A stretch of DNA of 64,000 nucleotides from a virus: positions 31,796 to 95,795 of the IMG/VR virus record IMGVR_UViG_3300021962_000054. The stretch is one strand, 5' to 3'. This document shows, one piece after another, positions 1 through 9,755 of the stretch (its first letter is position 1; every line of letters begins with the position of its first letter). Made by a program: the position numbers and the translations under genes. The notes below the pieces were generated by a model. It saw nothing but the letters and a program-made list of their open reading frames with translations, did no database searches and was not told where the DNA came from.

Positions 1-375
1 TACGCTGACTTGGCAGAAAAATATGTCTCAGACGCAGATTATGAAGTCGGCACAGTTCTTGTATTCGGCGGAGAACATGAAGTAACTCTAGCAAATGAGT
101 TTGATTCACATCGCGTAGCAGGTGTAGTATCTCATAATGCAGCATACATCATGAATGCAGGATGCGAAGGTGAACATGTAGTTGACTTAGCATTGACAGG
201 TCGTGTCCCAGTCAAGGTACATGGTCCAGTCGCTAAGGGTGACTTGATGGTAACTGGTGAAAACGGTCACGCAGTCGCTAACAACATGGCACGTGCAGGT
301 ACAATACTTGGTAAGGCGCTTCAAAACTTTGAAGGCGGTTCAGGTATAATTGAAGTTGTAGTCGGTAGAGTATAA
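1..375 (+). CDS. virion appendage/fibre protein, C-terminal part
   Basis: The open frame enters from the left edge (Tyr-Ala-Asp-Leu precede the first internal Met-type codon) and stops at 373-375, so only the last 124 residues are seen. The sequence ADLAEKY, the repeated Gly-rich beta segments (FGGEHEV, RVAGVVSHNAAY, LTGRVPVKV, KGDLMVTG) and the ending GIIEVVVGRV resemble the C-terminal domain found on T4-like marine phage structural/fibre proteins. It is followed by a 34-nt gap and a small hypothetical gene. Family placement is from memory of such proteins. The function of the missing N-terminus is unknown. Confidence 0.6.
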   Translation, partial: YADLAEKYVSDADYEVGTVLVFGGEHEVTLANEFDSHRVAGVVSHNAAYIMNAGCEGEHVVDLALTGRVPVKVHGPVAKGDLMVTGENGHAVANNMARAGTILGKALQNFEGGSGIIEVVVGRV

Positions 376-409
376 TCTCTACCGGCTTATCTTTGACGAT
401 AAGTACACT

Positions 410-853
410 GTGACGAATATTTTCCTCGCAGACTACGAGTCTCGCCTACAATCTTGGGCAAAACTTAGATTTGACTTATATGATAAACCTCTAGATAAAA
501 TTTGTTTAGAGGTTGATCAATTTTGGCAACGTGTTCCAACCCAACAACATTATCTACACACGGATTTTATAAAAGATTGGCCTAATCCTTGGCAATTATT
601 ATCAGACAATACATATTGTTATTATGCCCGTGCTTTGGGTATGATATACACATTGTTGTTACTGGGCAACAGAAACATTGACCTTGTTGACGCAGTAGAC
701 GATAATAGTAACGAAGTGGTATTAGTCCTAGTTGATAACGCAAAATATGTGCTGAATTACTGGCCCGACACGGCAGTAAATAATTGCATCAGTGACTTTG
801 CGATAACTAGACAACACGATATAACACCGCTTTACTCTAAGATAGGTCGATAA
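410..853 (+). CDS. hypothetical protein upstream of nrdA
   Basis: This is a 147-residue protein with a GTG start at 410. It is Trp/Tyr-rich and probably alpha-helical, with no signal peptide and one hydrophobic patch (LGMIYTLLLLG). I recognise no domain. Its last base overlaps the nrdA ATG (TAATG), so the two genes are almost certainly translationally coupled and it belongs to the nucleotide-reduction operon. Confidence 0.7.
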   Translation: MTNIFLADYESRLQSWAKLRFDLYDKPLDKICLEVDQFWQRVPTQQHYLHTDFIKDWPNPWQLLSDNTYCYYARALGMIYTLLLLGNRNIDLVDAVDDNSNEVVLVLVDNAKYVLNYWPDTAVNNCISDFAITRQHDITPLYSKIGR

Positions 854-3165
854 TGAAAATAAATGTAGTAAAAAGAAACGGAAATAAAGAACCACTGGCC
901 ATAGAAAAATGGCAACAACAAGTAGCAAAAGTTTGTAATGGCGTAGCAGATATCAGTCAGAGTATGATTGAGATCAAGGCTCAACCACACTTTCATGACG
1001 GTATCACTACTAGAGAAATTGACGAGATTACATTACGTGCTATCGTAGATTTGATCGACAGCGACACTAATCCAGATATCGGTCATACCAATTATCAATT
1101 CGTAGCAGGTAAGCAAAGATTATCAATGCTACGCAAAGATGTTTATGGAAGTTACACACCGCCCAGTCTATACGGTATAGTAAAGAAAAATGTAGAGTTG
1201 GGGCTATACACTAGTGATTTATTAGAATGGTACACTGAAGAAGAATTCAATAAAATGGACGAGATGATCGACCATGAAAAAGATGAACAATATAGTTACG
1301 CAGCCATCGAACAATTGATTGAGAAATATCTTGTCCGCAATCGTGCTACCAAAGAAATCTATGAGACACCCCAAATTCGCTACATGATCGCGGCAGCAAC
1401 AGTATTTCATAATGAAGATAAGGCACAACGACTAAAATATATCAAAGAATATTACACTTGTGCTAGTGACGGATTATTCACATTAGCCACTCCCGTTCTT
1501 GCTGGTCTTGGAACACCGACTAAGCAGTTTAGTTCTTGTGTTCTCATCAGATCAGATGATGACCTCGATTCAATATTCGCATCAGGCGAGATGATGGCTA
1601 AGTATGCTAGCAAACGTGCTGGCATCGGTCTTGAGATCGGACGTTTACGCCCATTGGGTAGTCCTATTCGCGGTGGCGAAGTCATGCACACTGGCATGAT
1701 CCCGTTCTTAAAGAAGTGGTATGGTGATTTACGTTCATGCTCACAGGGTGGTATTCGTAATGCGTCAGCAACAATATTCTACCCAATATGGCACTATCAG
1801 TTTGACGATTTGATCGTATTGAAGAATAACCAAGGAACTGATGAAACTAGAGTACGTCATATGGACTATGGCGTAGTACTATCAGCATTCTTCTTCAAAA
1901 GGTTCAAAAACCGTGAAAATATAACGTTTTTTGACCCCAACGAAGTTCCTGATTTATACGAAGCGTTCTATACAAATACTCAGAAGTTTGAAGAACTTTA
2001 CGTCAAATATGAAAAACGTAAGGATTTACGCAAAAAAGTGATGAACGCTGAAGATGTATTCAAGGGCGGTATATTGAAAGAAAGAACGGATACTGGACGT
2101 ATCTATCTAGTATTCATCGATAACGTAATGAACCAGGGTCCGTTTGATCCAGAATATCACACAATCTATCAAAGCAATCTATGTTGCGAGATATTGCTCC
2201 CAACTAAGCCATTCAAAAGATTAGATGATCCAGACGGTCGTATCGCACTATGTACATTGGGCAGCATCAATTGGGGTGCTTTCCGTAACCCAGAAGATAT
2301 GCGTAGAGCATGTCGCATATTACAACGTAGTTTGTGTAACATACTTGACTATCAGGACTTCTTGTCAATACAAAGCAAGTTGAGTAACGATGAAATACAA
2401 CCATTAGGAATTGGTGTTACTAATCTTGCTTACTGGCATGCAAAGCGTGGCATAAAGTATGGCGAGAGTGATAGTCTACAAGAAGTCAAAACTTGGATGG
2501 AGCATCAGGCATATTATTTGACTGAAGCCACTGTTGAACTTGCCAAAGAACGAGGTAAGTGTGTAGATAGTGATAAGACACGTTATGGTCAAGGTATTTT
2601 CCCTTGGGAGCATAGAGCTTCCGGTGTGAACAAACTCGCAGATTTCAAGCCCGAGTTAGACTGGGAACCACTCCGAGAAGAGATGAAGCAATATGGTGTT
2701 AGAAATGCCACACTGATGGCAATCGCCCCTGTTGAGAGTTCGTCAGTAGTGATAAACTCTACTAACGGCATAGAAATGCCTATGTCGTTGATCACGGTCA
2801 AAGAGTCAAAAGCGGGTTCGTTCACACAGGTCGTACCAGAATACAACAAGCTGAAGAATAAATATCAACTCATGTGGGATCAAACTGACTGTATCGGATA
2901 CTTGAAAACAGCAGCAGTACTCGCTGCGTATGTTGATCAAAGTATTAGCACAAACACATTCTATAATCCTGCACACTTTGAAGGGCGTAAAGTTCCTTCA
3001 ACATTGATCGCTAAGAATTTGATGTTAGCACATCAATATGGATTGAAGACTTTCTACTACAGTTTGATCAATAAGGCTGGATCTAAAGTAGAAGAAGAAC
3101 AACAGACCGAACAAGCTGAACATCAAGTAGTAAGCGAAGAAGATTGCGAAAGCTGTAAACTATAA
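853..3165 (+). CDS. nrdA: class Ia ribonucleotide reductase, alpha (large) subunit
   Basis: It reduces ribonucleoside diphosphates to deoxyribonucleotides together with NrdB. The 770-residue length fits the family. An N-terminal ATP-cone-like segment (VVKRNGNKEPLAIEKW) is present. The NLCCE catalytic motif gives N442, C444 and E446. The redox pair is C229 (SSCVLI) and C467 (LCTLGS). Radical-transfer tyrosines Y735-Y736 sit in TFYYSL. The C-terminal tail CESCKL provides C765/C768, which are re-reduced by glutaredoxin or thioredoxin. All key residues are intact. It overlaps the preceding gene by one base, and nrdB and grx follow, giving a complete dNTP-supply operon as in many T4-like phages. 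Confidence 0.97.
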   Translation: MKINVVKRNGNKEPLAIEKWQQQVAKVCNGVADISQSMIEIKAQPHFHDGITTREIDEITLRAIVDLIDSDTNPDIGHTNYQFVAGKQRLSMLRKDVYGSYTPPSLYGIVKKNVELGLYTSDLLEWYTEEEFNKMDEMIDHEKDEQYSYAAIEQLIEKYLVRNRATKEIYETPQIRYMIAAATVFHNEDKAQRLKYIKEYYTCASDGLFTLATPVLAGLGTPTKQFSSCVLIRSDDDLDSIFASGEMMAKYASKRAGIGLEIGRLRPLGSPIRGGEVMHTGMIPFLKKWYGDLRSCSQGGIRNASATIFYPIWHYQFDDLIVLKNNQGTDETRVRHMDYGVVLSAFFFKRFKNRENITFFDPNEVPDLYEAFYTNTQKFEELYVKYEKRKDLRKKVMNAEDVFKGGILKERTDTGRIYLVFIDNVMNQGPFDPEYHTIYQSNLCCEILLPTKPFKRLDDPDGRIALCTLGSINWGAFRNPEDMRRACRILQRSLCNILDYQDFLSIQSKLSNDEIQPLGIGVTNLAYWHAKRGIKYGESDSLQEVKTWMEHQAYYLTEATVELAKERGKCVDSDKTRYGQGIFPWEHRASGVNKLADFKPELDWEPLREEMKQYGVRNATLMAIAPVESSSVVINSTNGIEMPMSLITVKESKAGSFTQVVPEYNKLKNKYQLMWDQTDCIGYLKTAAVLAAYVDQSISTNTFYNPAHFEGRKVPSTLIAKNLMLAHQYGLKTFYYSLINKAGSKVEEEQQTEQAEHQVVSEEDCESCKL

Positions 3166-3166
3166 T

Positions 3167-3481
3167 ATGACAATAGTCCAAAAATTTATTTGGGAATATC
3201 CTGACGGTATACAGTCAACATTAGATGATTGGGTATTGACTTTAAGTGAATATGAACAAAAACGATTCGAAGAGGCACGAAAAAACACAGATATAGGAAG
3301 ACAGCAGGCTATAGATGAAGGCAGATTGATTTTAACTGATGACGGTCAATATACATGGAAAGATCAAGAAGCATTCGCACAACATAAGTATCAAGATCCT
3401 ATTTGGGAAGAATACTTCAATCGATGGCTTACAGAAACAGGAATTACTTGTCGTTGGGAAATGATTGATCAAGATTTGTGA
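3167..3481 (+). CDS. hypothetical protein between nrdA and nrdB
   Basis: This is a 104-residue acidic protein rich in Trp, Gln and Glu, starting one base after the nrdA stop. I see no recognised domain, membrane segment or Cys cluster. Its position inside the nrd operon implies coexpression with the reductase; any regulatory role is unproven. Confidence 0.7.
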   Translation: MTIVQKFIWEYPDGIQSTLDDWVLTLSEYEQKRFEEARKNTDIGRQQAIDEGRLILTDDGQYTWKDQEAFAQHKYQDPIWEEYFNRWLTETGITCRWEMIDQDL

Positions 3482-3522
3482 ACACGACTCTGTAAAATAG
3501 TACTAGCATCAGGAAATTACAA

Positions 3523-4623
3523 ATGAGCAAAGAACAATATAACCTAAAAACTAAAACTGATTATTTGAATCGCAAGATGTTCTTGGATCCAAAAGGTCCA
3601 GTAACCATTCAAAGATTTGAAGAAGTAAAATACAACAAATTACAGAAACTAGAACAAACAGCTAGAGGTTTCTTCTGGGTTCCAGAAGAAGTCAGTCTCA
3701 CTAAAGATGCTAATGATTTCAAAGAAAGTAGTGATGCTGTGAAGCATATCTTTACAAGCAACCTATTACGTCAGACTGCCCTTGATAGTTTACAAGGTCG
3801 CGGCCCTAGCCAGATATTCACTCCAGTCATCTCATTACCAGAACTAGAAGCATTAGTCTATAATTGGACATTCTTTGAAACTAATATTCATAGTCGTTCT
3901 TATTCACACATCATTCGCAACATCTATAATGTACCAAAAGATGTTTTCAATACTATACACGATACTAAAGAAATCGTTGATATGGCAAGTAGTGTTGGCA
4001 AGTATTATGATGATTTACATTTGCTCAACTGTAAAGTAGAAGCAGGGGAAAAGGTAAAAGAAAGTGATCATATCAAAGCGATCTGGTTAGCACTCAACGC
4101 AAGTTACGCACTTGAAGCATTTAGATTCATGGTCAGTTTTGCCACAAGCCTCGCAATGGTTGAAAATAAAATCTTTATCGGTAATGGGAATGTCATCAGT
4201 TTGATATTACAAGACGAATTGCTACATAAAGAATGGACAGCATGGATCATCAATCAAGTTGTCAAAGAAGATCCAAGATTCGCAAAAGCAAAAGAACAAT
4301 GTGAAACTGAAGTTTATGAGATGTATATGGATGTTATCCGCGAAGAAAAAGATTGGGCAGACTATTTGTTCATCAAGGGCAATGTTATTGGACTCAATGC
4401 AAATATATTGAAAGATTTCGTTGACTTCACTGCCAACACAGCACTCAAAGACATTGGTATCAAGTACCAAAATCCTGCACCCAAAATTACTCCTATACCT
4501 TGGTTCAACAAGCATAGCGATACTAGCAAAAAGCAAACAGCATTGCAGGAAAACGAAAGTACTAATTACGTCATTGGCGTGATGAGTGACCAACTAAATT
4601 ATGACGATCTACCGTCACTATAA
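3523..4623 (+). CDS. nrdB: class Ia ribonucleotide reductase, beta (small) subunit
   Basis: It generates the diiron-tyrosyl radical for NrdA. The 366-residue length is normal. Ligand motifs match E. coli NrdB: ALDSLQGR (Asp), ETNIHSRSY (Glu, His and the radical Tyr), LEAFRFMVSF (Glu) and LQDELLH (Glu, His). The ETNIHSRSY motif is one residue longer than the E. coli ETIHSRSY, placing Glu and His four rather than three apart. The C-terminus (VIGVMSDQLNYDDLPSL) has the usual acidic NrdA-binding tail ending in Leu. A 41-nt gap separates it from the upstream small gene. Confidence 0.96.
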   Translation: MSKEQYNLKTKTDYLNRKMFLDPKGPVTIQRFEEVKYNKLQKLEQTARGFFWVPEEVSLTKDANDFKESSDAVKHIFTSNLLRQTALDSLQGRGPSQIFTPVISLPELEALVYNWTFFETNIHSRSYSHIIRNIYNVPKDVFNTIHDTKEIVDMASSVGKYYDDLHLLNCKVEAGEKVKESDHIKAIWLALNASYALEAFRFMVSFATSLAMVENKIFIGNGNVISLILQDELLHKEWTAWIINQVVKEDPRFAKAKEQCETEVYEMYMDVIREEKDWADYLFIKGNVIGLNANILKDFVDFTANTALKDIGIKYQNPAPKITPIPWFNKHSDTSKKQTALQENESTNYVIGVMSDQLNYDDLPSL

Positions 4624-4649
4624 TATATAATAAACATAAGGAGAATAAA

Positions 4650-4880
4650 ATGAAAGCCATTGTATGGAGCAAACCTGATTGTCCCTATTGCGTAGTAGCA
4701 AAAAAATTATTAGAAACTAAAGGATATCAAGTGGAAGAAAGAAGAATAGGATTCGGGTGGAATAGAGAACAATTGCTTGAAGCAGTACCGCACGCACGTA
4801 CAGTACCGCAGATATTTTTAGATGGACAGTATATCGGCGGAAGCGACGATCTAAAAAAATATTTCAATGAGGCAAAATAA
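4650..4880 (+). CDS. glutaredoxin (CPYC type)
   Basis: This is a 76-residue dithiol glutaredoxin with active site C11-P-Y-C14, the cis-Pro motif TVP at 51-53 and the glutathione-binding GGSDD at 63-67. It most likely reduces the C765/C768 pair of the adjacent NrdA. An AAGGAG ribosome site lies just before the ATG. Its stop codon abuts the next ATG, so it is cotranscribed with nrdB and the downstream small genes. Confidence 0.93.
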   Translation: MKAIVWSKPDCPYCVVAKKLLETKGYQVEERRIGFGWNREQLLEAVPHARTVPQIFLDGQYIGGSDDLKKYFNEAK

Positions 4881-5183
4881 ATGCAATTAGTAAAAGACGA
4901 GATTTATACATTCAAACTCAATAGCGGTGAAGAATTGATCGCTAAAATCGTAGAAGTGACAGAAACATATCTAGTTCTCACTGAACCCGTGAGTATCGGT
5001 CCTAGCCCACAAGGCGGACTTGGACTAGTACCAAGTTTATTTACCTACAATAACCGAGAAAATGTCAGACTAAATACTAGTAGCCTTGCACTAGTAGCCC
5101 AAACAGACGATAATGTAAAGACAAAGTACATCGAAGCAACTACTGGATTACAAGTGCCTGCAAAGAAAGTATTGATAGGATAA
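4881..5183 (+). CDS. small beta-rich phage protein (Sm-like fold possible)
   Basis: This 100-residue protein begins immediately after the glutaredoxin stop. The alternating hydrophobic pattern (YTFKLNSGEELIAKIVEV, YLVLTEPVSI) resembles the small Sm/Lsm-like proteins common in T4-like marine phages. There is no signal peptide and no Cys. Function is unknown; the Sm-like idea rests on pattern only. Confidence 0.65.
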   Translation: MQLVKDEIYTFKLNSGEELIAKIVEVTETYLVLTEPVSIGPSPQGGLGLVPSLFTYNNRENVRLNTSSLALVAQTDDNVKTKYIEATTGLQVPAKKVLIG

Positions 5184-5186
5184 ACT

Positions 5187-5468
5187 ATGGCAGCAAAAAA
5201 ACTCAGTAGGAAGGGAGACAAGAATACAACAGGTGGGGTGTTACAAAAAGGATGCAATACTGTATTTGCCAATAACAAACCAGTAGCAACACATCCTAAT
5301 AAAATTACACCGCATAGTCCTCCTAAACCTAGCATACATAAGAATGCTGTGACTACTGAAGGAAGTCCTACTGTTTTTGCTGAAAATAAGCCAGTTGTTC
5401 GTGTAGATTCTGGAAACAACTGCGGTCACAAAATTGTTGAAGGAAGCGAGAACGTTTTCGTTCCATAA
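5187..5468 (+). CDS. PAAR-like spike-tip protein
   Basis: This is a 93-residue protein with three Gly/Asn-rich repeats ending in TVFANNKPV, TVFAENKPV and NVFVP, typical of PAAR-motif proteins that sharpen the tip of the contractile tail spike (T4 gp5.4 family). Candidate metal ligands are H36, H43, C79 and H81. It sits just before two large structural genes, which fits baseplate assembly. Confidence 0.8.
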   Translation: MAAKKLSRKGDKNTTGGVLQKGCNTVFANNKPVATHPNKITPHSPPKPSIHKNAVTTEGSPTVFAENKPVVRVDSGNNCGHKIVEGSENVFVP

Positions 5469-5471
5469 CTT

Positions 5472-8015
5472 ATGTCAGACACAGGTATACAAAGTCCGTT
5501 AGGTGTAAACGTTGTTGCATCAACCATCCTAAATGAAGGACTAAGTATCAATCCGGTCGCACAGCGTTTGATCGGAACTAGTCAGACAAATGATACTTAC
5601 ACACCAGGATCAATAATAAACGATACTTGCTTGTCTTGGGCTACACAATCAATACAAGCGGCATATTATTCAAATGGTTTTAGAGACAGTGACGGCTTAT
5701 CACCTACAGAAATCATAGGTGATTTAGTTGGGATTACAAACTATCTCGGTATATTGACTGTAAAAAAAGTTATAAGAGGAGGAATAATTCCTCGCGGTCA
5801 AATTTTAGTGCAAGATATGCCTATTATATTACCTAGCAATCAAATGACGGGATTTGGTGCTAGATTCGTAATCACAGAAATGGGCGATACAGACTGGGCT
5901 AGACAAGACGTATATGGTTTTCCTCCATATAGTGATGACATGGGGAGATATCAATATGTAATTGAAATTAATCCCCAATCTAGTCCGGGAGTGTATCAGA
6001 CAGATTTTACAGTAGTAGGAGCACCCTCAAATGACGTAGGCACTGTGTTTGAATGCACGGTTTCAGGACCATCACTACCGGGCTATACACAAGGTCAAGT
6101 TAGAAGATTGGGATACAGTGTCGGGACAGTAATAGTCTCAAACGGTAGTGGAATAGGTTATGGTATCAACGGTAAAGGACAAGCACTAACTTTAGGATTC
6201 TTTATAGGTAACTTAGTTTCGGGTGACGGTAATACACCGGGTAGTCAATGGCAAGTATATTTTCTTGATCCTGGCCCAGGCGCAGCCGGTAAATGGTGTC
6301 TGGATTATACACCAGATGTAGCTGAATATATGAATTTTACAGACCATACATTTAGATTCCAAGTACCAAATATAACATATTATAATTCTAATATTGATAA
6401 AGATACCTATGATAATTTACTTGCAATGGGACAAAGCAGAATTCCTGCATTATCAAACAGTTTGCCTCCAACATATCTAATCAATGATCCTTCAAACGTT
6501 TGGGGAGGGCAAGCAACAAGCGGATATGCGATATCAGGTAATGTAGGTCAAGGACAAGAAGCAAAGTGGTTTCCCTACGATACTGACAACAATAACTTTT
6601 CTGTCACGCAATGGGGTTTTTTACGTTGCCTAGCATTGCAAGCATGGAACGTATTCAACTGGCAAGGATCAAGCCCGCTAAACGAAGATCCAGAATATAA
6701 AAATTATACTACTCAATTTTTGAATCTAGATGGATTTATAGAACAATCCAATAAAGCATTGATGACATTGCGCAATTCAGTCGAATTTCTTGACGGGACA
6801 TATAGTAATATGAATGATCTTATTACCGGCGATATTACCGGTGTAAGTTTATCTACTCAAGCATTTGGTGAAGATTTGACTAATTTAGGAAAAGCGATAC
6901 CACTATCATCAATCGCTAAGTTTGGTTTGCCTAGCGTGTTGTTACAAACACTGCAACAAAATAATGCATTGACACAACCTGTAATATTGGCTTTACTCAC
7001 AAGCGGGTTGTCGCAAAATGAAATAAATGACATCAGTGCAGGAAATCTTACACCAAGTGTTGATCAAGAGCAAAAAATTTATGGAGCTTTTAGTGTAATA
7101 ACCGGTCAAGATTGTAAAACTATATTGAAAACATTAGGATGTAAAACTAAAGGAATTTTGCAACTCATAGACTTATTGAACGTCAAAAAAATGTTTCCAA
7201 TCAGCTATACTAGTTTGACTGTTCCGGTATATAACACTAGCCCCGGACCTACAAATAGTAAAACCTATTACTTATTATTTGTTGATAGAGAAGTTAATCC
7301 TCAGCTTTTTACAAAGAGAATGAAAGAGATGGTGGGAACGATAGAACCGATAGTAGAACCACCCCCGCCTTTGCCGGATCCTCTCCCTACTCCGGTGATA
7401 GAAGAAATTTTAGAGGTAATCGCAGAACCTCCTATATTATTACCTCCGCCACCGACACCGGATATTCCTATTCCGCCAGCAGTGCAACCACCTCCTCCAC
7501 CACAACCAGTGCCTCCACCTGCTCCAGTCAAACAAGGCGGTGGTGGTTGCGTAGCACTAGAGAGTTTCGTGCCACTGGTAGAAACAGAACAAAAGCACAA
7601 TGGCAGAGAAATAACAAAAGCCTGGATGCTAGAAAGCGGTATGAAGATAAGTCTTGGCACAGAAGAGTTAGAGATAGTAGACGGCAACGTAGTAAAAACA
7701 CTCAACGATTATCAGCCTTGTGTTAGAATTAGCACAAGCGACGGTATAACACTTGTGTGCAGTACAACTGCTCCTATATTGACAAAAGACAAAGGGTTTA
7801 TTCCAGCAACAGAAGTATATGGTAAACGTGTAGCAGTCATGCGTAATGGCGTAACATGGTATGATGAAGTTGTTGGACTAGAAGATGTTGGTATGAAGTT
7901 TGTGCGTGTAATTGACGCAGGTAATAATAGTTTTTGGGCAGGCGAACGTCCTGGATCATTTATACTACACCACAACGTACCAATCAAAGATGGATTCGAC
8001 TACGATAAGAAATAA
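5472..8015 (+). CDS. virion structural protein with proline-rich linker and C-terminal Hint domain
   Basis: This is an 847-residue protein. Residues 1-620 are beta-rich and Gly/Asn/Ser-rich, as in phage appendage proteins. Residues about 635-690 form a Pro-rich linker with runs such as PPPPP. A Hint (intein/hedgehog-type) domain follows: it starts at C693 after GGGG (CVALESFVPL), contains a CSTTAPILTKDKGF segment and ends with H833-H834-N835. Twelve residues follow N835, beginning with Val rather than Cys/Ser/Thr, so splicing is unlikely and self-cleavage is more plausible. Neighbours are a PAAR protein upstream and another structural-type gene 2 nt downstream. The Hint assignment is confident; the autoprocessing role is inference. 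Confidence 0.8.
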   Translation: MSDTGIQSPLGVNVVASTILNEGLSINPVAQRLIGTSQTNDTYTPGSIINDTCLSWATQSIQAAYYSNGFRDSDGLSPTEIIGDLVGITNYLGILTVKKVIRGGIIPRGQILVQDMPIILPSNQMTGFGARFVITEMGDTDWARQDVYGFPPYSDDMGRYQYVIEINPQSSPGVYQTDFTVVGAPSNDVGTVFECTVSGPSLPGYTQGQVRRLGYSVGTVIVSNGSGIGYGINGKGQALTLGFFIGNLVSGDGNTPGSQWQVYFLDPGPGAAGKWCLDYTPDVAEYMNFTDHTFRFQVPNITYYNSNIDKDTYDNLLAMGQSRIPALSNSLPPTYLINDPSNVWGGQATSGYAISGNVGQGQEAKWFPYDTDNNNFSVTQWGFLRCLALQAWNVFNWQGSSPLNEDPEYKNYTTQFLNLDGFIEQSNKALMTLRNSVEFLDGTYSNMNDLITGDITGVSLSTQAFGEDLTNLGKAIPLSSIAKFGLPSVLLQTLQQNNALTQPVILALLTSGLSQNEINDISAGNLTPSVDQEQKIYGAFSVITGQDCKTILKTLGCKTKGILQLIDLLNVKKMFPISYTSLTVPVYNTSPGPTNSKTYYLLFVDREVNPQLFTKRMKEMVGTIEPIVEPPPPLPDPLPTPVIEEILEVIAEPPILLPPPPTPDIPIPPAVQPPPPPQPVPPPAPVKQGGGGCVALESFVPLVETEQKHNGREITKAWMLESGMKISLGTEELEIVDGNVVKTLNDYQPCVRISTSDGITLVCSTTAPILTKDKGFIPATEVYGKRVAVMRNGVTWYDEVVGLEDVGMKFVRVIDAGNNSFWAGERPGSFILHHNVPIKDGFDYDKK

Positions 8016-8017
8016 TT

Positions 8018-9664
8018 ATGGCAGACGAACTAAATTTTCAAATACCGCCTCGAGGATATGATTCATATCTTAGAAATATTATTCCGGAAGAATTAGGAGT
8101 ATTGGCTGGTGCTTTTGGCATCAGTATGCAGCAGATCAAAAATATAGAAAATATTGATCCGCAGACGTTTGCAAAAATTGTATACTCACTTGAAACAAAT
8201 AACGGACTACCTTTGACTAACGGTACTAATGTGCCGACTAATGCTTTTACTGTTGATGCCGCATTGAGAAAAGTTGCTATAGGTTCAGGCCTTTATGGCA
8301 CATATACGCATAGTGATTTTATGGGCTCTATGACTGCATTGCCCTATGCATTACAAGACATTTATGATGGAATCAAAGAATTGCAAACTGATAGATTGAT
8401 AGAAATCTATAAAGAAATATGGGCTCTTTGCACGTATAGTCGCGCCATTATTAATATCACGTTTAGTCAATTTGATGAGTTAGAAAATCCATTACCACCT
8501 GAGGAATTTAGAATTACAGGGGCAAGTATTTTATATCCAGGTGGAGGATATGATCCTAATAGTCCACCAATTTTAAAACAAGAACAGGGGCCGTACACAC
8601 TACAAATAGGTACATTGACTGTAGGTAATGATCCTAATGATGCTGCTACTTATAAAAGAATTACGGGCGTAACCCTACTACCTGCTTATCAAAATAAAAT
8701 TATTACCGGGGCTTTAATACCTAGAGTAGAACCAGACCCACCAAATGATGCGTTTGGTCCTATAGACGATTTTTGGCTACAACGTAACGAGAGAATAAAC
8801 GAACTTATTATCGAGGCTGATGCTGAAATACAAAACATTTTATCAAGCAGCCCTGAGAATTTTGCAAGAGCAAAATTACTCAATGCTAATTGGTATCAGT
8901 TAGGCACAGCACTAAAAATAGAACAAAGAGCAAGATACACTGCGGTACCACCGGTACCAATTCCAAGAGATCCTTTCTTAGCATTATATCCTACAGCATT
9001 GTACAACTTTGTTGATGCACTACCCGAACTTGCAGCAAATACTATGCCGCATGGTCCGGCACAAAGTTTAGAAATGCTTGCTGACTTCTGTACTCCGGGC
9101 GGTCAAAGTATAGTAGCCATGATGCGTCAGGAACGTAATCAGCAAAGATTGGCAGAAATAGGAATCCCGTTAGATAACAACATTCCAAATTCTTTATCAG
9201 TCGAAGATCAGAGAGAATTGATGGCTAATGGAACGAAGTGTGGTGCAACTGATGAGGGCGGGGTGAACGCAGATAACGGTCTAAGTTTCCCTATGCCGGC
9301 ATTCCCAAATACTGAGGCATGCGATGGTACAGTTTTGACTATAGAGAAAAATACCACTTATGATAATACAGAATCAGCGTTACGTCTCTATGAGGATGTC
9401 AAACCGGGCACAATCGCTCCGTTACTCGGTAACCCTGATTGTAGCGTAGTTGCCGGTCCACAAATACCGGTAGGTGACTCTGAACTTCTAAGTACAGGAA
9501 TTCCTAGTTTCCTAGATTTAGATTTGAATGTTTCTATAGGAAATGTCATACCAGACAATCTAAACATCAACTACATTTCGGGCATATTGTTGCCTAGCCA
9601 ATACGATGTCAACGATGCTATCGATAAAGTCATAGAATGTAACTGTGATTGTTGGGTAAATTGA
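8018..9664 (+). CDS. probable virion structural protein
   Basis: This 548-residue protein starts 2 nt after the Hint-domain gene. It has no signal peptide or transmembrane segment. The composition (Pro/Asn/Gly loops with helical segments) and the Cys-containing end CNCDCWVN suggest a virion or baseplate-associated protein. I recognise no named family. The operon position with PAAR and Hint genes supports a tail role. Confidence 0.55.
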   Translation: MADELNFQIPPRGYDSYLRNIIPEELGVLAGAFGISMQQIKNIENIDPQTFAKIVYSLETNNGLPLTNGTNVPTNAFTVDAALRKVAIGSGLYGTYTHSDFMGSMTALPYALQDIYDGIKELQTDRLIEIYKEIWALCTYSRAIINITFSQFDELENPLPPEEFRITGASILYPGGGYDPNSPPILKQEQGPYTLQIGTLTVGNDPNDAATYKRITGVTLLPAYQNKIITGALIPRVEPDPPNDAFGPIDDFWLQRNERINELIIEADAEIQNILSSSPENFARAKLLNANWYQLGTALKIEQRARYTAVPPVPIPRDPFLALYPTALYNFVDALPELAANTMPHGPAQSLEMLADFCTPGGQSIVAMMRQERNQQRLAEIGIPLDNNIPNSLSVEDQRELMANGTKCGATDEGGVNADNGLSFPMPAFPNTEACDGTVLTIEKNTTYDNTESALRLYEDVKPGTIAPLLGNPDCSVVAGPQIPVGDSELLSTGIPSFLDLDLNVSIGNVIPDNLNINYISGILLPSQYDVNDAIDKVIECNCDCWVN

Positions 9665-9755
9665 TACCCAAAATAGTTGTATTATTATAATCAACAGCTT
9701 ATGATACATACATAATGTACCAACTAAAGGCAGAGATTCTGCTGGAGGAAAAGGC

